Source of the DNA: JBEDUK01 sp040414485
Lineage (GTDB): Bacteria > Actinomycetota > UBA4738
Assembly (NCBI GenBank): GCA_040414485.1
Contig: JBEDUK010000013.1
Span: 1 to 64,000, forward strand
Length of the DNA stretch: 64,000 nucleotides
Direction of reading: 5' to 3'
The notes beneath the pieces were generated by a model. It was not told the origin of the DNA and did not search any database. It worked only from the letters and a program-made list of their open reading frames with translations. The translations under genes were made by a program, and so were the position numbers. This document shows, in pieces, positions 25,897-34,896 of this stretch (the first letter of the stretch is position 1; the number at the start of each line of letters is the position of its first letter).

Positions 25897-26357
25897 CTGC
25901 GGTCGTCCGGCTCGTCCGGCTCGGACGGCTCGAACGGCTCGAACGTCGCAACGAGCTCGCGATCATGCGGGTAGGTCAGCCGGGCGAGCGCCTGCTGCAC
26001 GGGGAGCCAGGCGATCGCGTCCACCTCGTCGCCGGGTTCGAACGACCCCTCCCCCGATCCCGGTCCGGCGCGCATCTCGAAGTAATTGACGGCCTTCGGC
26101 GTGCCGGACGCGTCACGGTAGGAGATCGTTCCGAGCGGCCGCACGATCTGGCAGCGCACTCCGGTCTCCTCCCACACCTCGCGCAGCGCCGCGGTGACCT
26201 CGTCCTCCCCGGGCACGAGCTTGCCCTTGGGCAGGCTCCAGTCGTCGTACCTGGGGCGGTGCACGAGCAAGATCTCGACCGCGCCGTCGTCCCCGCGCCG
26301 CCTGACGATCCCGCCCGCGGCCCGAACGGTCCCTGCCCCGGTTCCAGTTCCGATCAC
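25893..26357 (-). CDS. NUDIX hydrolase
   Basis: 154 residues from GTG at 26357, which overlaps the CHAD stop as GTGA; the longer frame from 26435 lies inside the CHAD gene. The NUDIX box is complete: GKLVPGEDEVTAALREVWEE followed by TG. The fold starts AAGGIVRRRGDDGAVEILLV. The C-terminal 15 residues are Glu/Pro repeats. NUDIX enzymes next to SixA and ppk are often Ap4A or diphosphoinositol/nucleoside diphosphate hydrolases; the actual substrate is unknown. Confidence 0.88.
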   Translation of the reverse strand: MIGTGTGAGTVRAAGGIVRRRGDDGAVEILLVHRPRYDDWSLPKGKLVPGEDEVTAALREVWEETGVRCQIVRPLGTISYRDASGTPKAVNYFEMRAGPGSGEGSFEPGDEVDAIAWLPVQQALARLTYPHDRELVATFEPFEPSEPDEPDDRR

Positions 26358-27997
26358 GTCCACGCCTTCGGCCGCTTCGCCTTGACGCGCTTCCACGCCT
26401 CGCGCCACGTGTCGCGGGTCTGCGCCGCCGACCACCGCTCCAGACCGGCCAGTTCGCCCGCGACGAATGCCGTTCGGGCCGAACGCGCCCGTGCCGCCGC
26501 CTCCCGGAGCCAGCGGGCGGCGACGACGGCGTCGTTGTGCCGGCCCAGCACATCCTGGAGCCCTGCCGCCGCCTCGCCGAGATCCCGCGCCGGCTTGCCC
26601 AGCAGGGGCGAGACGGCCTCGGTCGCGTACCGAAGGCGCTTCGCCCTGATGCGGACAGCGTGAAGCCCTTCGTCGGACGGAGGATCGTCAAGCTGCTTGA
26701 CGGCCTTGCGCAGCCGGCGCCATGGCTTGCGGAGCAGATCGGGGAGCGTGGCGCCCGCGGGCAGGTCGGCCTCGAGCAGCAGCGCCGGCTCGTTGCCCGC
26801 GTTCACCAGCCGGTCGAGGACCTGCGCGTACCGCGGTTCGCGCATGGCCTCCAGGAGATCGGCCCGCGCGATGCGGCGCTCTTCGGACATGCGATCGAGC
26901 AGCCGTGCCCCTGCCTCGCGGTCCGGCCCCTCGAGCGCCTCGACCCGGTCGGTGAGGAGCTCCATCAACACGTCCGCGTCGCGCGCGGCGCCGAGCTTGT
27001 CGGCGAGCCAGTGGAGGTCGTCGACCAGATGAGCGGCCCACGTCGGATCGAGGAGCGGCGCGAAGGTCCTGAGGTCCGAACGCAGCCGCCGGGTGGCGAC
27101 CCGGGCCTGGTGGACGCCCTCCGGATGGGCGTCAAGGCGGACGACGGCGTCGTGCTTGAGCAGCCTGATCACCGACGCGGCGATGGCGTTCCGGACGACC
27201 GCGCCCGCCGTCGCGCCCGCATGCAGTTCGGCCACGGCCAGCTCGGCCGGGCCCGTCGCCCGCGGACCCACCGCCCGGATGTACTTGGTGGTCGAATCGG
27301 GTTCGCCCGCGCCGGCGTCGCGCAGGAGCGAGACGATCCGCGCGAGGAGCTCGTCCGTCGCTCCTTCGCCCGCCTCCACCTCGAGCTCGCGGAAGCGCGC
27401 GGCGAGCCGGCGGCCGTCCATGACCGACACCTCGTCGTCGACGATCTCGGCCACGCGGCTGCCCGGCGCCTCGTCGGACGCCACCGCCGGCCCGACCGCG
27501 TCCGCGTCGCCCTCGCCGTCCATCACGGCGTCCGGGACCCGCACGACCACCGAACGCCGCAGTGTCCGCAGGCGGGTGACGGGCACGACGTCGGCCGTTC
27601 GCACGTACGCGCGCAGCAGGTCGATCGCTCCCGCGGGAGGTTCCTTCGGGCCGCCGTCGAACGTGACCTCTTCGCGGATCAGCGCGTCGCCCTCCGTTTC
27701 GGGCGGAAGCTTGACCGTCCAGCCTTCGGTGTCGCGATACCGGAGGCTGCATCCCCATCGCGCAAGCCGAAGGTCCGGTGTGTCGAAGTAGGTCGTCCGC
27801 TGCGTCCTCGGCTGGGCGACCTCCACCTGGAGCCCGTCCAGCGCCTTTGCGAGGTCCGGCAAGCGGAAGGACGGCGCCGCGGCGAGCTTGATCTCGCGCT
27901 CGGGGGCGTGGCGTACGGGCTCGTGCCGCGCGGTGGCGGCGGAGGCCAGCTCCAAGCCGCCCCGCCCGCCTGGTTCCTGAGGCGCGGTGTCAGCCAC
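26354..27997 (-). CDS. CYTH-CHAD domain protein (polyphosphate-associated)
   Basis: About 547 residues using GTG at 27997, which overlaps the ppk stop by 8 nt; a frame up to 28042 is possible. Residues about 33-250 are a CYTH (triphosphate tunnel) domain with the ExExK motif EREIKLAAAP and RTTYFDTPDLRLARWGCSLR. Residues about 265-520 are a CHAD domain, with VHQARVATRRLRSDLRTFAP and LHAVRIRAKRLRYATEAVSP, the conserved His/Arg helices that bind polyphosphate. Such proteins attach to polyphosphate granules or cleave triphosphate. Cotranscription with ppk supports this. Confidence 0.92.
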   Translation of the reverse strand: MADTAPQEPGGRGGLELASAATARHEPVRHAPEREIKLAAAPSFRLPDLAKALDGLQVEVAQPRTQRTTYFDTPDLRLARWGCSLRYRDTEGWTVKLPPETEGDALIREEVTFDGGPKEPPAGAIDLLRAYVRTADVVPVTRLRTLRRSVVVRVPDAVMDGEGDADAVGPAVASDEAPGSRVAEIVDDEVSVMDGRRLAARFRELEVEAGEGATDELLARIVSLLRDAGAGEPDSTTKYIRAVGPRATGPAELAVAELHAGATAGAVVRNAIAASVIRLLKHDAVVRLDAHPEGVHQARVATRRLRSDLRTFAPLLDPTWAAHLVDDLHWLADKLGAARDADVLMELLTDRVEALEGPDREAGARLLDRMSEERRIARADLLEAMREPRYAQVLDRLVNAGNEPALLLEADLPAGATLPDLLRKPWRRLRKAVKQLDDPPSDEGLHAVRIRAKRLRYATEAVSPLLGKPARDLGEAAAGLQDVLGRHNDAVVAARWLREAAARARSARTAFVAGELAGLERWSAAQTRDTWREAWKRVKAKRPKAWT

Positions 27998-30116
27998 GTC
28001 GGACGACCCGCCGGTCCTTCGCGCTGGCGCGGGCGAGGGCACGCTCCTGGAGCCGCTGCTGCGCGTCGATGCCCGCGCGCGTGGGGACCTTCGTGTAGCA
28101 GCCGTCCGGCCCCAGGGTCCACGCCAGCATGTCGTCGGACATGCAGATGTCCAGGATCTCCTGAAGCCGTGCTTTCAACACGGGATCCTTGACCTCGACG
28201 GTCGCCTCCACGCGCCGGTCGAGGTTCCGGGGCATGAGGTCCGCGGAGCCGATGAAGTACCGCGCCTGCTTTTCCTTCGCGCCGAACCGGAAGATCCGCG
28301 AATGCTCGAGGTAGCGCCCGACGATCGAGCGCACGCTGATGTTCTCCGACAGGCCCGGCTCGCCCGGGCGGAGGCAGCAGATCCCGCGCACGATGAGGTC
28401 GATCTTCGTGCCCGCCTGCGAGGCCTCGTAGAGCGCGTCGATCATCTCGGTGTCCACCAGGCTGTTCATCTTCAGGATGATGCGGCCCTCGGGGGCGGCG
28501 GCCTGTTCGGCGATCAGCTCGATCAGACGCGAACGAAGGCTCATGGGCGCGACCAGCAGGTTCCGGTAGCGCGTCTGCCGGCTGTACCCCGTGAGGTAGT
28601 TGAACAGGTCGGCCACGTCGGCGGTGAGGTCCGGGTCGGCCGTGAGCAGGCCGACGTCCTCGTAGGCCTTCGCCGTGTTGGGGTTGTAGTTGCCGGTGCC
28701 AACGTGGCAGTAGCGCCGCACCCCGGATGCCTCCCCTCGGACGGCCAGGGAGATCTTCGCGTGGGTCTTCAGGCCGACCACGCCGTACAGCACGTGGACG
28801 CCCGCCCGCTCCATCAGCTTCGCCCACCCGATGTTCGCCTCCTCGTCGCCCCGCGCCTGGAGCTCGACCAGCGCCACGACCTGCTTGCCACCCTCGGCGG
28901 CGCGGATCAGCGAGCGGACGATCGGGCTCTCGCGGTCGGAGGTCCGGTACAGGGTCTGCTTCAGGGCGAGCACCGCCGGGTCGCGCGCGGCCTGTTCGAT
29001 GAACTCCTCGACGGTGGCGTCGAAGGACTCATACGGGAGGTGCACGAGGACGTCGCCGCGGCGAAGCACGTCGAACACGTCGGTGGGCAATCCTTCCTCA
29101 GACGGGGCGAGCCGTCGCGGCGTGATCCCGGCCCACGGCTCGTCCTTCAGCTCCGGCCGGTCGAGCGCGTAGAGCGTCATCAGGCCCGAAGCATCGAGCA
29201 GGCTGTCGACCACGTAGACGTCCTCGTCATCCAGCTCCAGTTCCTGGATCAGCCGATCGAGCACGTCCCTGGGCATGGACGCGCCGACCTCGAGCCGCAC
29301 GACCTCAGGCGACCGTTGGCGGAGCCGGACGAAGGATTCGATCGCGGACAGGAGATCCTCGCCCTCGTCGATCTCGATATCGAGGTCCGCGTCGCGCGTG
29401 ACCCGGAACAGATGGTGGGCGACGATGTCCATGCCGGGGAACAGGGCCGTCACGTTCGCGCCGATGAGCTCCTCCAGCGGGATGAAACGGACCCCGTCGG
29501 GCAGCGCCATGAACCGGGGAAGCAGCGGAGGCACCTTCACGCGGGCGAACCGCCGCACCTGCGTCACCTTGTCCCGCACGACCACGGCGAGGTTCAGCGA
29601 AAGGTGCGAGATGTACGGGAACGGGTGCGCCGGGTCGACCGAGAGCGGCGTCAGCACGGGGAACACGCGGTCGCGGAAGGTGCCCTCGAGGTACTGGCGG
29701 TCCTCCTTCGTCAGGTCGTCCCAACGGACGATCGAGATCTTCGACGCGTCCATCGCCGGGATCAGCTGCTCGGCGATCACGCGTGACTGGCGGTCGACCA
29801 GCGCCTGAACCCGCGCGCGGATCGCCGCGAGTTGCTCGCCGGCGGTCATCCCGTCGGGCGTGGTGGACGAGAAGCCCGCCTCGACCTGCTCGCTCAGACC
29901 CGCCACGCGGATCTGGAAGAACTCGTCCAGGTTCGAACTGAAGATCGCCACGAAGCGCGCGCGTTCGAGCAGCGGGCGGTGCTCGTCCTCAGCCAGCGCG
30001 AGGACGCGTTCGTTGAAGTCGAGCCAGGAGAGCTCGCGATTGATGTACCGGCCCGCCACAGGCACGCGCGACGGCCTCTCGCGAGCCGTGTGGAGCCGTT
30101 CGTTCGTGTCGACCAT
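27990..30116 (-). CDS. ppk1: Polyphosphate kinase 1
   Basis: 708 residues, normal length for PPK1. N-terminal INRELSWLDFNERVLALAED and FSSNLDEFFQIRVAGL are family hallmarks. The catalytic core has LALKQTLYRTSDRESPIV, GLKTHAKISLAVRGEA with the autophosphorylated His, RRYCHVGTGNYNPNTAKAYE, and YFIGSADLMPRNLDRRVE. It builds polyphosphate from ATP. It starts the operon ppk-CHAD-NUDIX-sixA and diverges from pstS2 across a region with an excellent PHO box, so phosphate starvation probably controls both. Confidence 0.97.
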   Translation of the reverse strand: MVDTNERLHTARERPSRVPVAGRYINRELSWLDFNERVLALAEDEHRPLLERARFVAIFSSNLDEFFQIRVAGLSEQVEAGFSSTTPDGMTAGEQLAAIRARVQALVDRQSRVIAEQLIPAMDASKISIVRWDDLTKEDRQYLEGTFRDRVFPVLTPLSVDPAHPFPYISHLSLNLAVVVRDKVTQVRRFARVKVPPLLPRFMALPDGVRFIPLEELIGANVTALFPGMDIVAHHLFRVTRDADLDIEIDEGEDLLSAIESFVRLRQRSPEVVRLEVGASMPRDVLDRLIQELELDDEDVYVVDSLLDASGLMTLYALDRPELKDEPWAGITPRRLAPSEEGLPTDVFDVLRRGDVLVHLPYESFDATVEEFIEQAARDPAVLALKQTLYRTSDRESPIVRSLIRAAEGGKQVVALVELQARGDEEANIGWAKLMERAGVHVLYGVVGLKTHAKISLAVRGEASGVRRYCHVGTGNYNPNTAKAYEDVGLLTADPDLTADVADLFNYLTGYSRQTRYRNLLVAPMSLRSRLIELIAEQAAAPEGRIILKMNSLVDTEMIDALYEASQAGTKIDLIVRGICCLRPGEPGLSENISVRSIVGRYLEHSRIFRFGAKEKQARYFIGSADLMPRNLDRRVEATVEVKDPVLKARLQEILDICMSDDMLAWTLGPDGCYTKVPTRAGIDAQQRLQERALARASAKDRRVVRRG

Positions 30117-30247
30117 GTGTCCGCTGCCCCGGCGTTTGGAGGTTCGCCCACAGGGTACTCGACCACCGGCAGGGGCTGCCGAGCCGTGCGCTCCATGCCT
30201 GGTGAGCCGTGCGTTCCGGATGAACGACAGGCCTTCTCGGCGCGGTC

Positions 30248-30291
30248 GTTCACCGGACGTTCACCGTGTCGTGCCGGTCGATTCACTTCCC
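30248..30291 (+). promoter_or_regulatory. Strong PHO box between ppk1 and the second pst operon
   Basis: GTTCACCGGAC (30248-30258) is directly followed by GTTCACCGTGT (30259-30269); after one degenerate unit comes ATTCACTTCCC (30281-30291). Two perfect GTTCACC units in 11-nt tandem is the classical actinobacterial PhoP operator. It is 45-88 nt upstream of pstS2 and 132 nt from the divergent ppk1 start. Confidence 0.85.
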
Positions 30292-30335
30292 ACGCATAGC
30301 GTGCCCGTGGCCGCTCGACGACGAAAGGACGGCTC

Positions 30336-31418
30336 ATGAGACTTCCGCGCCCCCTCACCTGGACGGTCTGTGTCGCCGCTGCCGCGCTCGTCGCGGCGGG
30401 ATGCGGCTCGAACGGCGGTGGCTCCTCGAGTGGCGTGCCCCTGACGGGCGCCGGCTCGACGTTCGCCCAGCCCATGTATCAGAGCTGGTCCCACTCGTAC
30501 CTCTCGATCCAGTCGGGGGCCAAGATCAACTACCAGGCGATCGGTTCGGGCGGAGGCGTGCAGCAGTTCACCTCGAAGACGGTCGACTTCGGCGCGACGG
30601 ACGTGCCACTGCAGCAGGACGAGATCTCGGCGCTGCCGTCCAAGAACTACATCGAGTTTCCGACCTGCCTCGGCGCGGTGGTCATCGCGTACCACGTGAC
30701 CGGCCTGCAGAGCGGCCTGAAGCTCGACGGCGCGACCGCCGCCGGCATCTTCCTGGGGAAGATCACCTCGTGGAACGACCAGGCCATCGCCGCGCTGAAC
30801 CCGGGCATGACGTTGCCGAACACCCCGATCCACACGGTACACCGTGCCGACGAGTCGGGGACCACCGCGGTGTTCACCGGATGGCTCGCGAAGGAGAGCT
30901 CCGACTGGGAGAGCCAGGTCGGATCCGGTAAGGCCGTGCAGTGGCCCGGCGGTACCTCGGCCAACGGAAGCGACGGCGTCGCCGCGGCCGTGAGCCAGAC
31001 CGACGGTGCCGTCGGCTACCTCTCCTACGACTTCGCGGTCACCGCGAACCTCGGCATCACCGACATCAAAGCGCCCGACGGCACGTACGTGGCGCCCTCG
31101 ATCAAGTCGATCACCGCGGCCGGCGGCGGCCTGTCCTTCCCGATCACGCCGACCACGAACATCCTGGATTCGTCGACGCCAGGCGCGTACCCGATCGCCA
31201 GCACGACGTACGTCCTGATCTACACGGACCAGACGAACCAGGACAAGGCGCAGACGCTGTCGAACTTCTGGACCTGGGCGCTGACCAAGGGCCAGAGCGC
31301 GACCACGGCGATCAATTACGCGCCTCTGCCGTCGTCCGTCGCGCAATCGGCGCTGGCGGAGGTCAAGAAGATCAGCGTCAACGGCACGGCCGTGACGCCC
31401 TCGGTCGGATCCTCCTAA
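30336..31418 (+). CDS. pstS: Phosphate-binding lipoprotein PstS (system 2)
   Basis: 360 residues, AAAGGA 6-7 nt before the ATG. The signal sequence ends LVAAGCGS, a clean lipobox. The mature domain carries all PstS signatures: LTGAGSTFAQPMYQSW, YQAIGSGGGVQQF, VDFGATDVPL, RADESGTTAVF and SANGSDGVAAAV. Unlike the stalked proteins at 16-20 kb this is a standard-size PstS. First gene of pstSCAB-phoU-regulator. Confidence 0.96.
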   Translation: MRLPRPLTWTVCVAAAALVAAGCGSNGGGSSSGVPLTGAGSTFAQPMYQSWSHSYLSIQSGAKINYQAIGSGGGVQQFTSKTVDFGATDVPLQQDEISALPSKNYIEFPTCLGAVVIAYHVTGLQSGLKLDGATAAGIFLGKITSWNDQAIAALNPGMTLPNTPIHTVHRADESGTTAVFTGWLAKESSDWESQVGSGKAVQWPGGTSANGSDGVAAAVSQTDGAVGYLSYDFAVTANLGITDIKAPDGTYVAPSIKSITAAGGGLSFPITPTTNILDSSTPGAYPIASTTYVLIYTDQTNQDKAQTLSNFWTWALTKGQSATTAINYAPLPSSVAQSALAEVKKISVNGTAVTPSVGSS

Positions 31419-31425
31419 CCCGGGC

Positions 31426-32466
31426 GTGTCGGTCGCAGCGGGAGCCCCGGAGGCGTTCGCCGGTCCCTCGTCCCTGACGGGGCACGGACGGTCGCGGCTG
31501 GCCGACCGGTCGTTCGGCCGTGGGTCGATGGCGATCGCGTTCGCGCTCATCGTCCTCCTGGCGCTGATCATGTGGGTGCTGCTCGACGGCAGCATCCGCA
31601 TCTGGCAGACCGAAGGCCTGAGCTTCCTGGTCGGCACGAACTGGAACCCCGTGCCGGGCCGCGAGCAGTACGGCGCGTTGCCGTTCATCTACGGAACGGT
31701 GGTGACCTCCGTCCTGGCGATCGCGCTCGCGGTCCCGGTTTCGGTGAGCCTGGCGCTGCTGCTGAACGAGGGGCCGGTCGGGTGGCTTCGGCACACGCTC
31801 GCTGTCCTGGTCGACCTGCTGGCGGCGATCCCGAGCGTCGTGTACGGCCTGTGGGCGGTCTTCGTCATGCTGCCGATCTTCGACCACCACGTCGAGCCGT
31901 TCCTGACGGACACGATCGGCAAGGTGCCGATCATCGGCTCGTTGTTCCAGGGCAATCCTGCCGGCGGCGACATGTTCACGGCCGGCGTGATCCTGGCCGT
32001 CATGATCCTGCCGATCATCACGGCGGTGAGCAGGGAGGTGGTCGCCGTGGTTCCGCGAGACCTCCGTGAGGCCGCCCTGGGGCTCGGCGCCACCCGCTAC
32101 GAGATGATCCGGCTGGCGGTCCTGCCGTATGCGCGAAGCGGCATCGTGGGCGCGACCATGCTCGGGCTGGGCCGCGCGCTCGGTGAGACCATCGCCGTCG
32201 CCCTCGTGGTCGGAAATTCACCCACGATCAACGTCTCGCTGTTCCACGCGGGATACACGATCCCGGCCGTCATCGCCAACGAGTTCCGCGAAGCGACCAA
32301 CGCGGGCCTGCACCGTTCGGCCCTGCTCGGGCTGGCGATCATCCTCATGGTGATCGCGCTGGTGATGGCGACCCTGTCGCGGCTTCTCGTGGGCCGGACG
32401 GAACGGCAGGCCGGTGTTCCGGCGGCGGACCAGGCGGATCTGACCGCGACGACGGGGCTGCAATGA
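31426..32466 (+). CDS. pstC: Phosphate ABC transporter permease PstC (system 2)
   Basis: 346 residues from GTG at 31426, 7 nt after pstS; the ribosome site is weak and an internal ATG at 31528 is an alternative. Six membrane helices, LLAAIPSVVYGLWAVFVMLP and the EAA loop LREAALGLGATRYEMIRLAV, plus LGRALGETIAVALVVGN near the end identify PstC. Its stop overlaps the pstA start (ATGA). Confidence 0.94.
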   Translation: MSVAAGAPEAFAGPSSLTGHGRSRLADRSFGRGSMAIAFALIVLLALIMWVLLDGSIRIWQTEGLSFLVGTNWNPVPGREQYGALPFIYGTVVTSVLAIALAVPVSVSLALLLNEGPVGWLRHTLAVLVDLLAAIPSVVYGLWAVFVMLPIFDHHVEPFLTDTIGKVPIIGSLFQGNPAGGDMFTAGVILAVMILPIITAVSREVVAVVPRDLREAALGLGATRYEMIRLAVLPYARSGIVGATMLGLGRALGETIAVALVVGNSPTINVSLFHAGYTIPAVIANEFREATNAGLHRSALLGLAIILMVIALVMATLSRLLVGRTERQAGVPAADQADLTATTGLQ

Positions 32467-33335
32467 GCGCCACCACCCTGGGACCCGGCCTGACGATCGC
32501 CCGCTCGCGGCGGGTGAAGAACACCGTGTTCATGGTGGTCTTGTGGGCCGCCGGCGCGCTGGCCCTGCTGCCGCTGATCTTCATCAGCGCCTACGTCGTG
32601 GTGCGTGGCCTGGCGGCGCTGAACATCGACTTCTTCACGCAGGAGCCCGTCCCGCCGCCGCTGCCGGGCGGCGGATTCGGACCTGCGTTCGTCGGCACCG
32701 GGATGATGGTCGGGATCGCCTGCCTGATCTCGATCCCCATCGGGCTGCTGTCGGCCGTCTACCTCTCCGAATACGGACGGGGGAAGGTTGCCAGCTCGGT
32801 GCGGTTCGTCGCCGAGATCCTGCTTTCCACGCCCTCGATCATCGCGGGCGCGTTCATCTGGGCGCTGGTGGTCGTGGCGCTCGGCAACTTCTCCGCCCTC
32901 GCCGGCGCGCTCGCGCTCAGCGTGATCATGTGGCCGATCATCACGCGATCGGCCGAGGAGGTCCTCCGCCTGGTGCCCCATGAGCTGCGCGAGGGCGGCC
33001 TCGCCCTCGGCATGCGACGCTGGAAGGTGATCATGCGCGTGGTGGTCCCCACCGCCGGAGCGGGCATCTTCACGGCCATCATGCTCGCCGTCGCCCGCGG
33101 CCTGGGTGAGACGGCGCCCATCCTGCTCACTGCGCTCGGCAACGACTTCTACAACACGAACCCGCTCCAACCGACGGACGCGGTCACACTAAGGATGTTC
33201 AACTACGCTCAGAGCCCCTATCCGACCCAGCACTCCCAGGCGTGGGGCGGGGCGATCGTGTTGCTGTTCGCGGTCCTGCTGCTTTCGATATCCGCGCGAG
33301 TCCTGTCGGCTCGGCAGCAACGGAGGACGAGATGA
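32463..33335 (+). CDS. pstA: Phosphate ABC transporter permease PstA (system 2)
   Basis: 290 residues, the normal PstA length, in contrast to the extended PstA of system 1. Signatures include LLSTPSIIAGAFIWALVVVA, the EAA loop LREGGLALGMRRWKVIMRVV and GLGETAPILLTALGNDFYNT. Six membrane helices. It overlaps pstC and pstB by 4 nt at each end. Confidence 0.95.
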   Translation: MSATTLGPGLTIARSRRVKNTVFMVVLWAAGALALLPLIFISAYVVVRGLAALNIDFFTQEPVPPPLPGGGFGPAFVGTGMMVGIACLISIPIGLLSAVYLSEYGRGKVASSVRFVAEILLSTPSIIAGAFIWALVVVALGNFSALAGALALSVIMWPIITRSAEEVLRLVPHELREGGLALGMRRWKVIMRVVVPTAGAGIFTAIMLAVARGLGETAPILLTALGNDFYNTNPLQPTDAVTLRMFNYAQSPYPTQHSQAWGGAIVLLFAVLLLSISARVLSARQQRRTR

Positions 33336-34171
33336 GCGTTCCGAATCCCGCCCAGGTCCGCAGCGCGGATCCGGGAGACCCGCCGCCGGACGACGCCGTG
33401 CAGGCTGAACCGCGGGGAACCACGATCGAGTCGGTGGATCTCCGCGTGGCGTTCGCGTCCAACGAGGTCCTCCACGGCGTGTCGGTTGCCGCGGCGACCC
33501 AGTCCGTCACCGCGGTGATCGGGCCGAGCGGCTGCGGCAAGTCCACGTTCCTCCGCGCGCTGAACCGGATGCACGACGAGGTCCGCGGCGCTCGCGTGAC
33601 GGGCAAGGTGCTGTTCGACGGCATGGACATCTACGACTCGAGCGTCGATCCGGTCCTGGTTCGAACCCGCATCGGCATGGTCTTCCAGCGGGCGAACCCG
33701 TTCCCGACCATGAGCGTGCGCGACAACGTGACGGCCGGCCTTCGGCTTCAGGGCCGGCGCTCGAAGAAGGAGATGAACGACGAGGCCGAGCGCTCCCTTC
33801 GGCGCGCCGGCCTGTGGGAGGAGGTCAAGGACCGGCTGGAGGAACCGGGCGGGAAGCTGTCCGGCGGCCAGCAGCAGCGCCTGTGCATCGCGCGCGCGCT
33901 CGCCGTGGAGCCGGAGGTCCTGTTGATGGACGAGCCGGCCTCAGCGCTCGACCCGGCGTCGACGCTTCGCATCGAGCAGCTCATCGAGGAGTTGAAGACC
34001 ACCTACACGGTGATCATCGTGACCCACAACATGCAGCAGGCCGCGCGGATCTCGGACTGGACGCTGTTCCTGCTGAACGGCGACCTGGTCGAGTTCGGTC
34101 CGACGGAGCGGATCTTCACGGCTCCGACGGACTCGCGGACCGAGGACTACGTCACGGGGCGGTTCGGGTAG
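33332..34171 (+). CDS. pstB: Phosphate ABC transporter ATPase PstB (system 2)
   Basis: 279 residues from ATG at 33332 with CGGAGG 6 nt upstream; the longer frame reads into pstA. It has Walker A GPSGCGKSTFLRALNRMHDE, Q-loop MVFQRANPFPTMSVRDNV, signature LSGGQQQRLCIARALA, Walker B LLMDEPASALDP and H-loop IIVTHNMQQAARISD. The N-terminal 35 residues are a Pro/Asp-rich extension absent from classical PstB. Confidence 0.95.
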   Translation: MSVPNPAQVRSADPGDPPPDDAVQAEPRGTTIESVDLRVAFASNEVLHGVSVAAATQSVTAVIGPSGCGKSTFLRALNRMHDEVRGARVTGKVLFDGMDIYDSSVDPVLVRTRIGMVFQRANPFPTMSVRDNVTAGLRLQGRRSKKEMNDEAERSLRRAGLWEEVKDRLEEPGGKLSGGQQQRLCIARALAVEPEVLLMDEPASALDPASTLRIEQLIEELKTTYTVIIVTHNMQQAARISDWTLFLLNGDLVEFGPTERIFTAPTDSRTEDYVTGRFG

Positions 34172-34173
34172 CC

Positions 34174-34896
34174 ATGAACGAAGTGCGAGGCAAGTTTCAC
34201 CAGGAGCTCCGGGACCTCGAAGGGGAGGTCCTGCGCGTGGGCGACGAGGCGGCCGACATGGTGAGCCGCGCCGTCCGGGCATTGGTAAAGCGGGATGACG
34301 AATTGGCCCGGGGCGTGATCATCTCCGACGACGTCGTCGACCGCATGTATCTGGACATCGAACGCCGGATCCTCGACGCGTTCGCCCTGCAGGCACCGGT
34401 CGCGTCGGACCTGCGCCTGCTCTCGACCATGCTGCACATCAACCTGCATCTGGAGCGGATCGGCGACCAGGCGGTCAACGTCTCGAAGATGTCCCTCGCG
34501 GCGCGGTCGCTCCCCTCCGACGAGACGATCATGCTGCACCTCACGGAGATGGGCGACATCGTCGGCGCCATGCTCCGGACCGCGCTGGAGGCGTTCGCGC
34601 GCCGCGATCTCGAACTGTGCATGCGGCTGCCGGCCATGGACGATCCAGTGGACGAGCTGAACCGCGGGATGTACCGGCACGTGGTTCGGCTTTCAGGCGA
34701 CGCCGCGGCGCTCGAATGGGGCATCCGCATGAACGTCGTGGCGCGCCAACTGGAGCGCGTGGGCGACAACGCCGTCGACATCGGGGAGCAGGTCGCCTAC
34801 CTGCTCACGGGAGAATTCCGCGAATTCACGGACGCCAGTCACAGGGATGGTTCGGCATCGTCCGCAGAGGGGGACCATGGCGACGAACGGACATAA
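34174..34896 (+). CDS. phoU: PhoU phosphate signalling protein
   Basis: 240 residues from ATG at 34174, 2 nt after the pstB stop. Two PhoU repeats are visible: VGDEAADMVSRAVRALVKRD with LHINLHLERIGDQAVNVSKM, and MGDIVGAMLRTALEAFARRD with MNVVARQLERVGDNAVDIGE. The ERIGDQA/ERVGDNA motifs are the metal-binding helices. PhoU couples the Pst transporter to the PhoR-type kinase to repress the Pho response when phosphate is sufficient. The C-terminal tail overlaps the response regulator gene. Confidence 0.95.
   Translation: MNEVRGKFHQELRDLEGEVLRVGDEAADMVSRAVRALVKRDDELARGVIISDDVVDRMYLDIERRILDAFALQAPVASDLRLLSTMLHINLHLERIGDQAVNVSKMSLAARSLPSDETIMLHLTEMGDIVGAMLRTALEAFARRDLELCMRLPAMDDPVDELNRGMYRHVVRLSGDAAALEWGIRMNVVARQLERVGDNAVDIGEQVAYLLTGEFREFTDASHRDGSASSAEGDHGDERT

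Noticed and set aside
27987..29786. 599-codon plus-strand frame opposite ppk1
   Set aside because: ppk1 is unmistakable on the minus strand.
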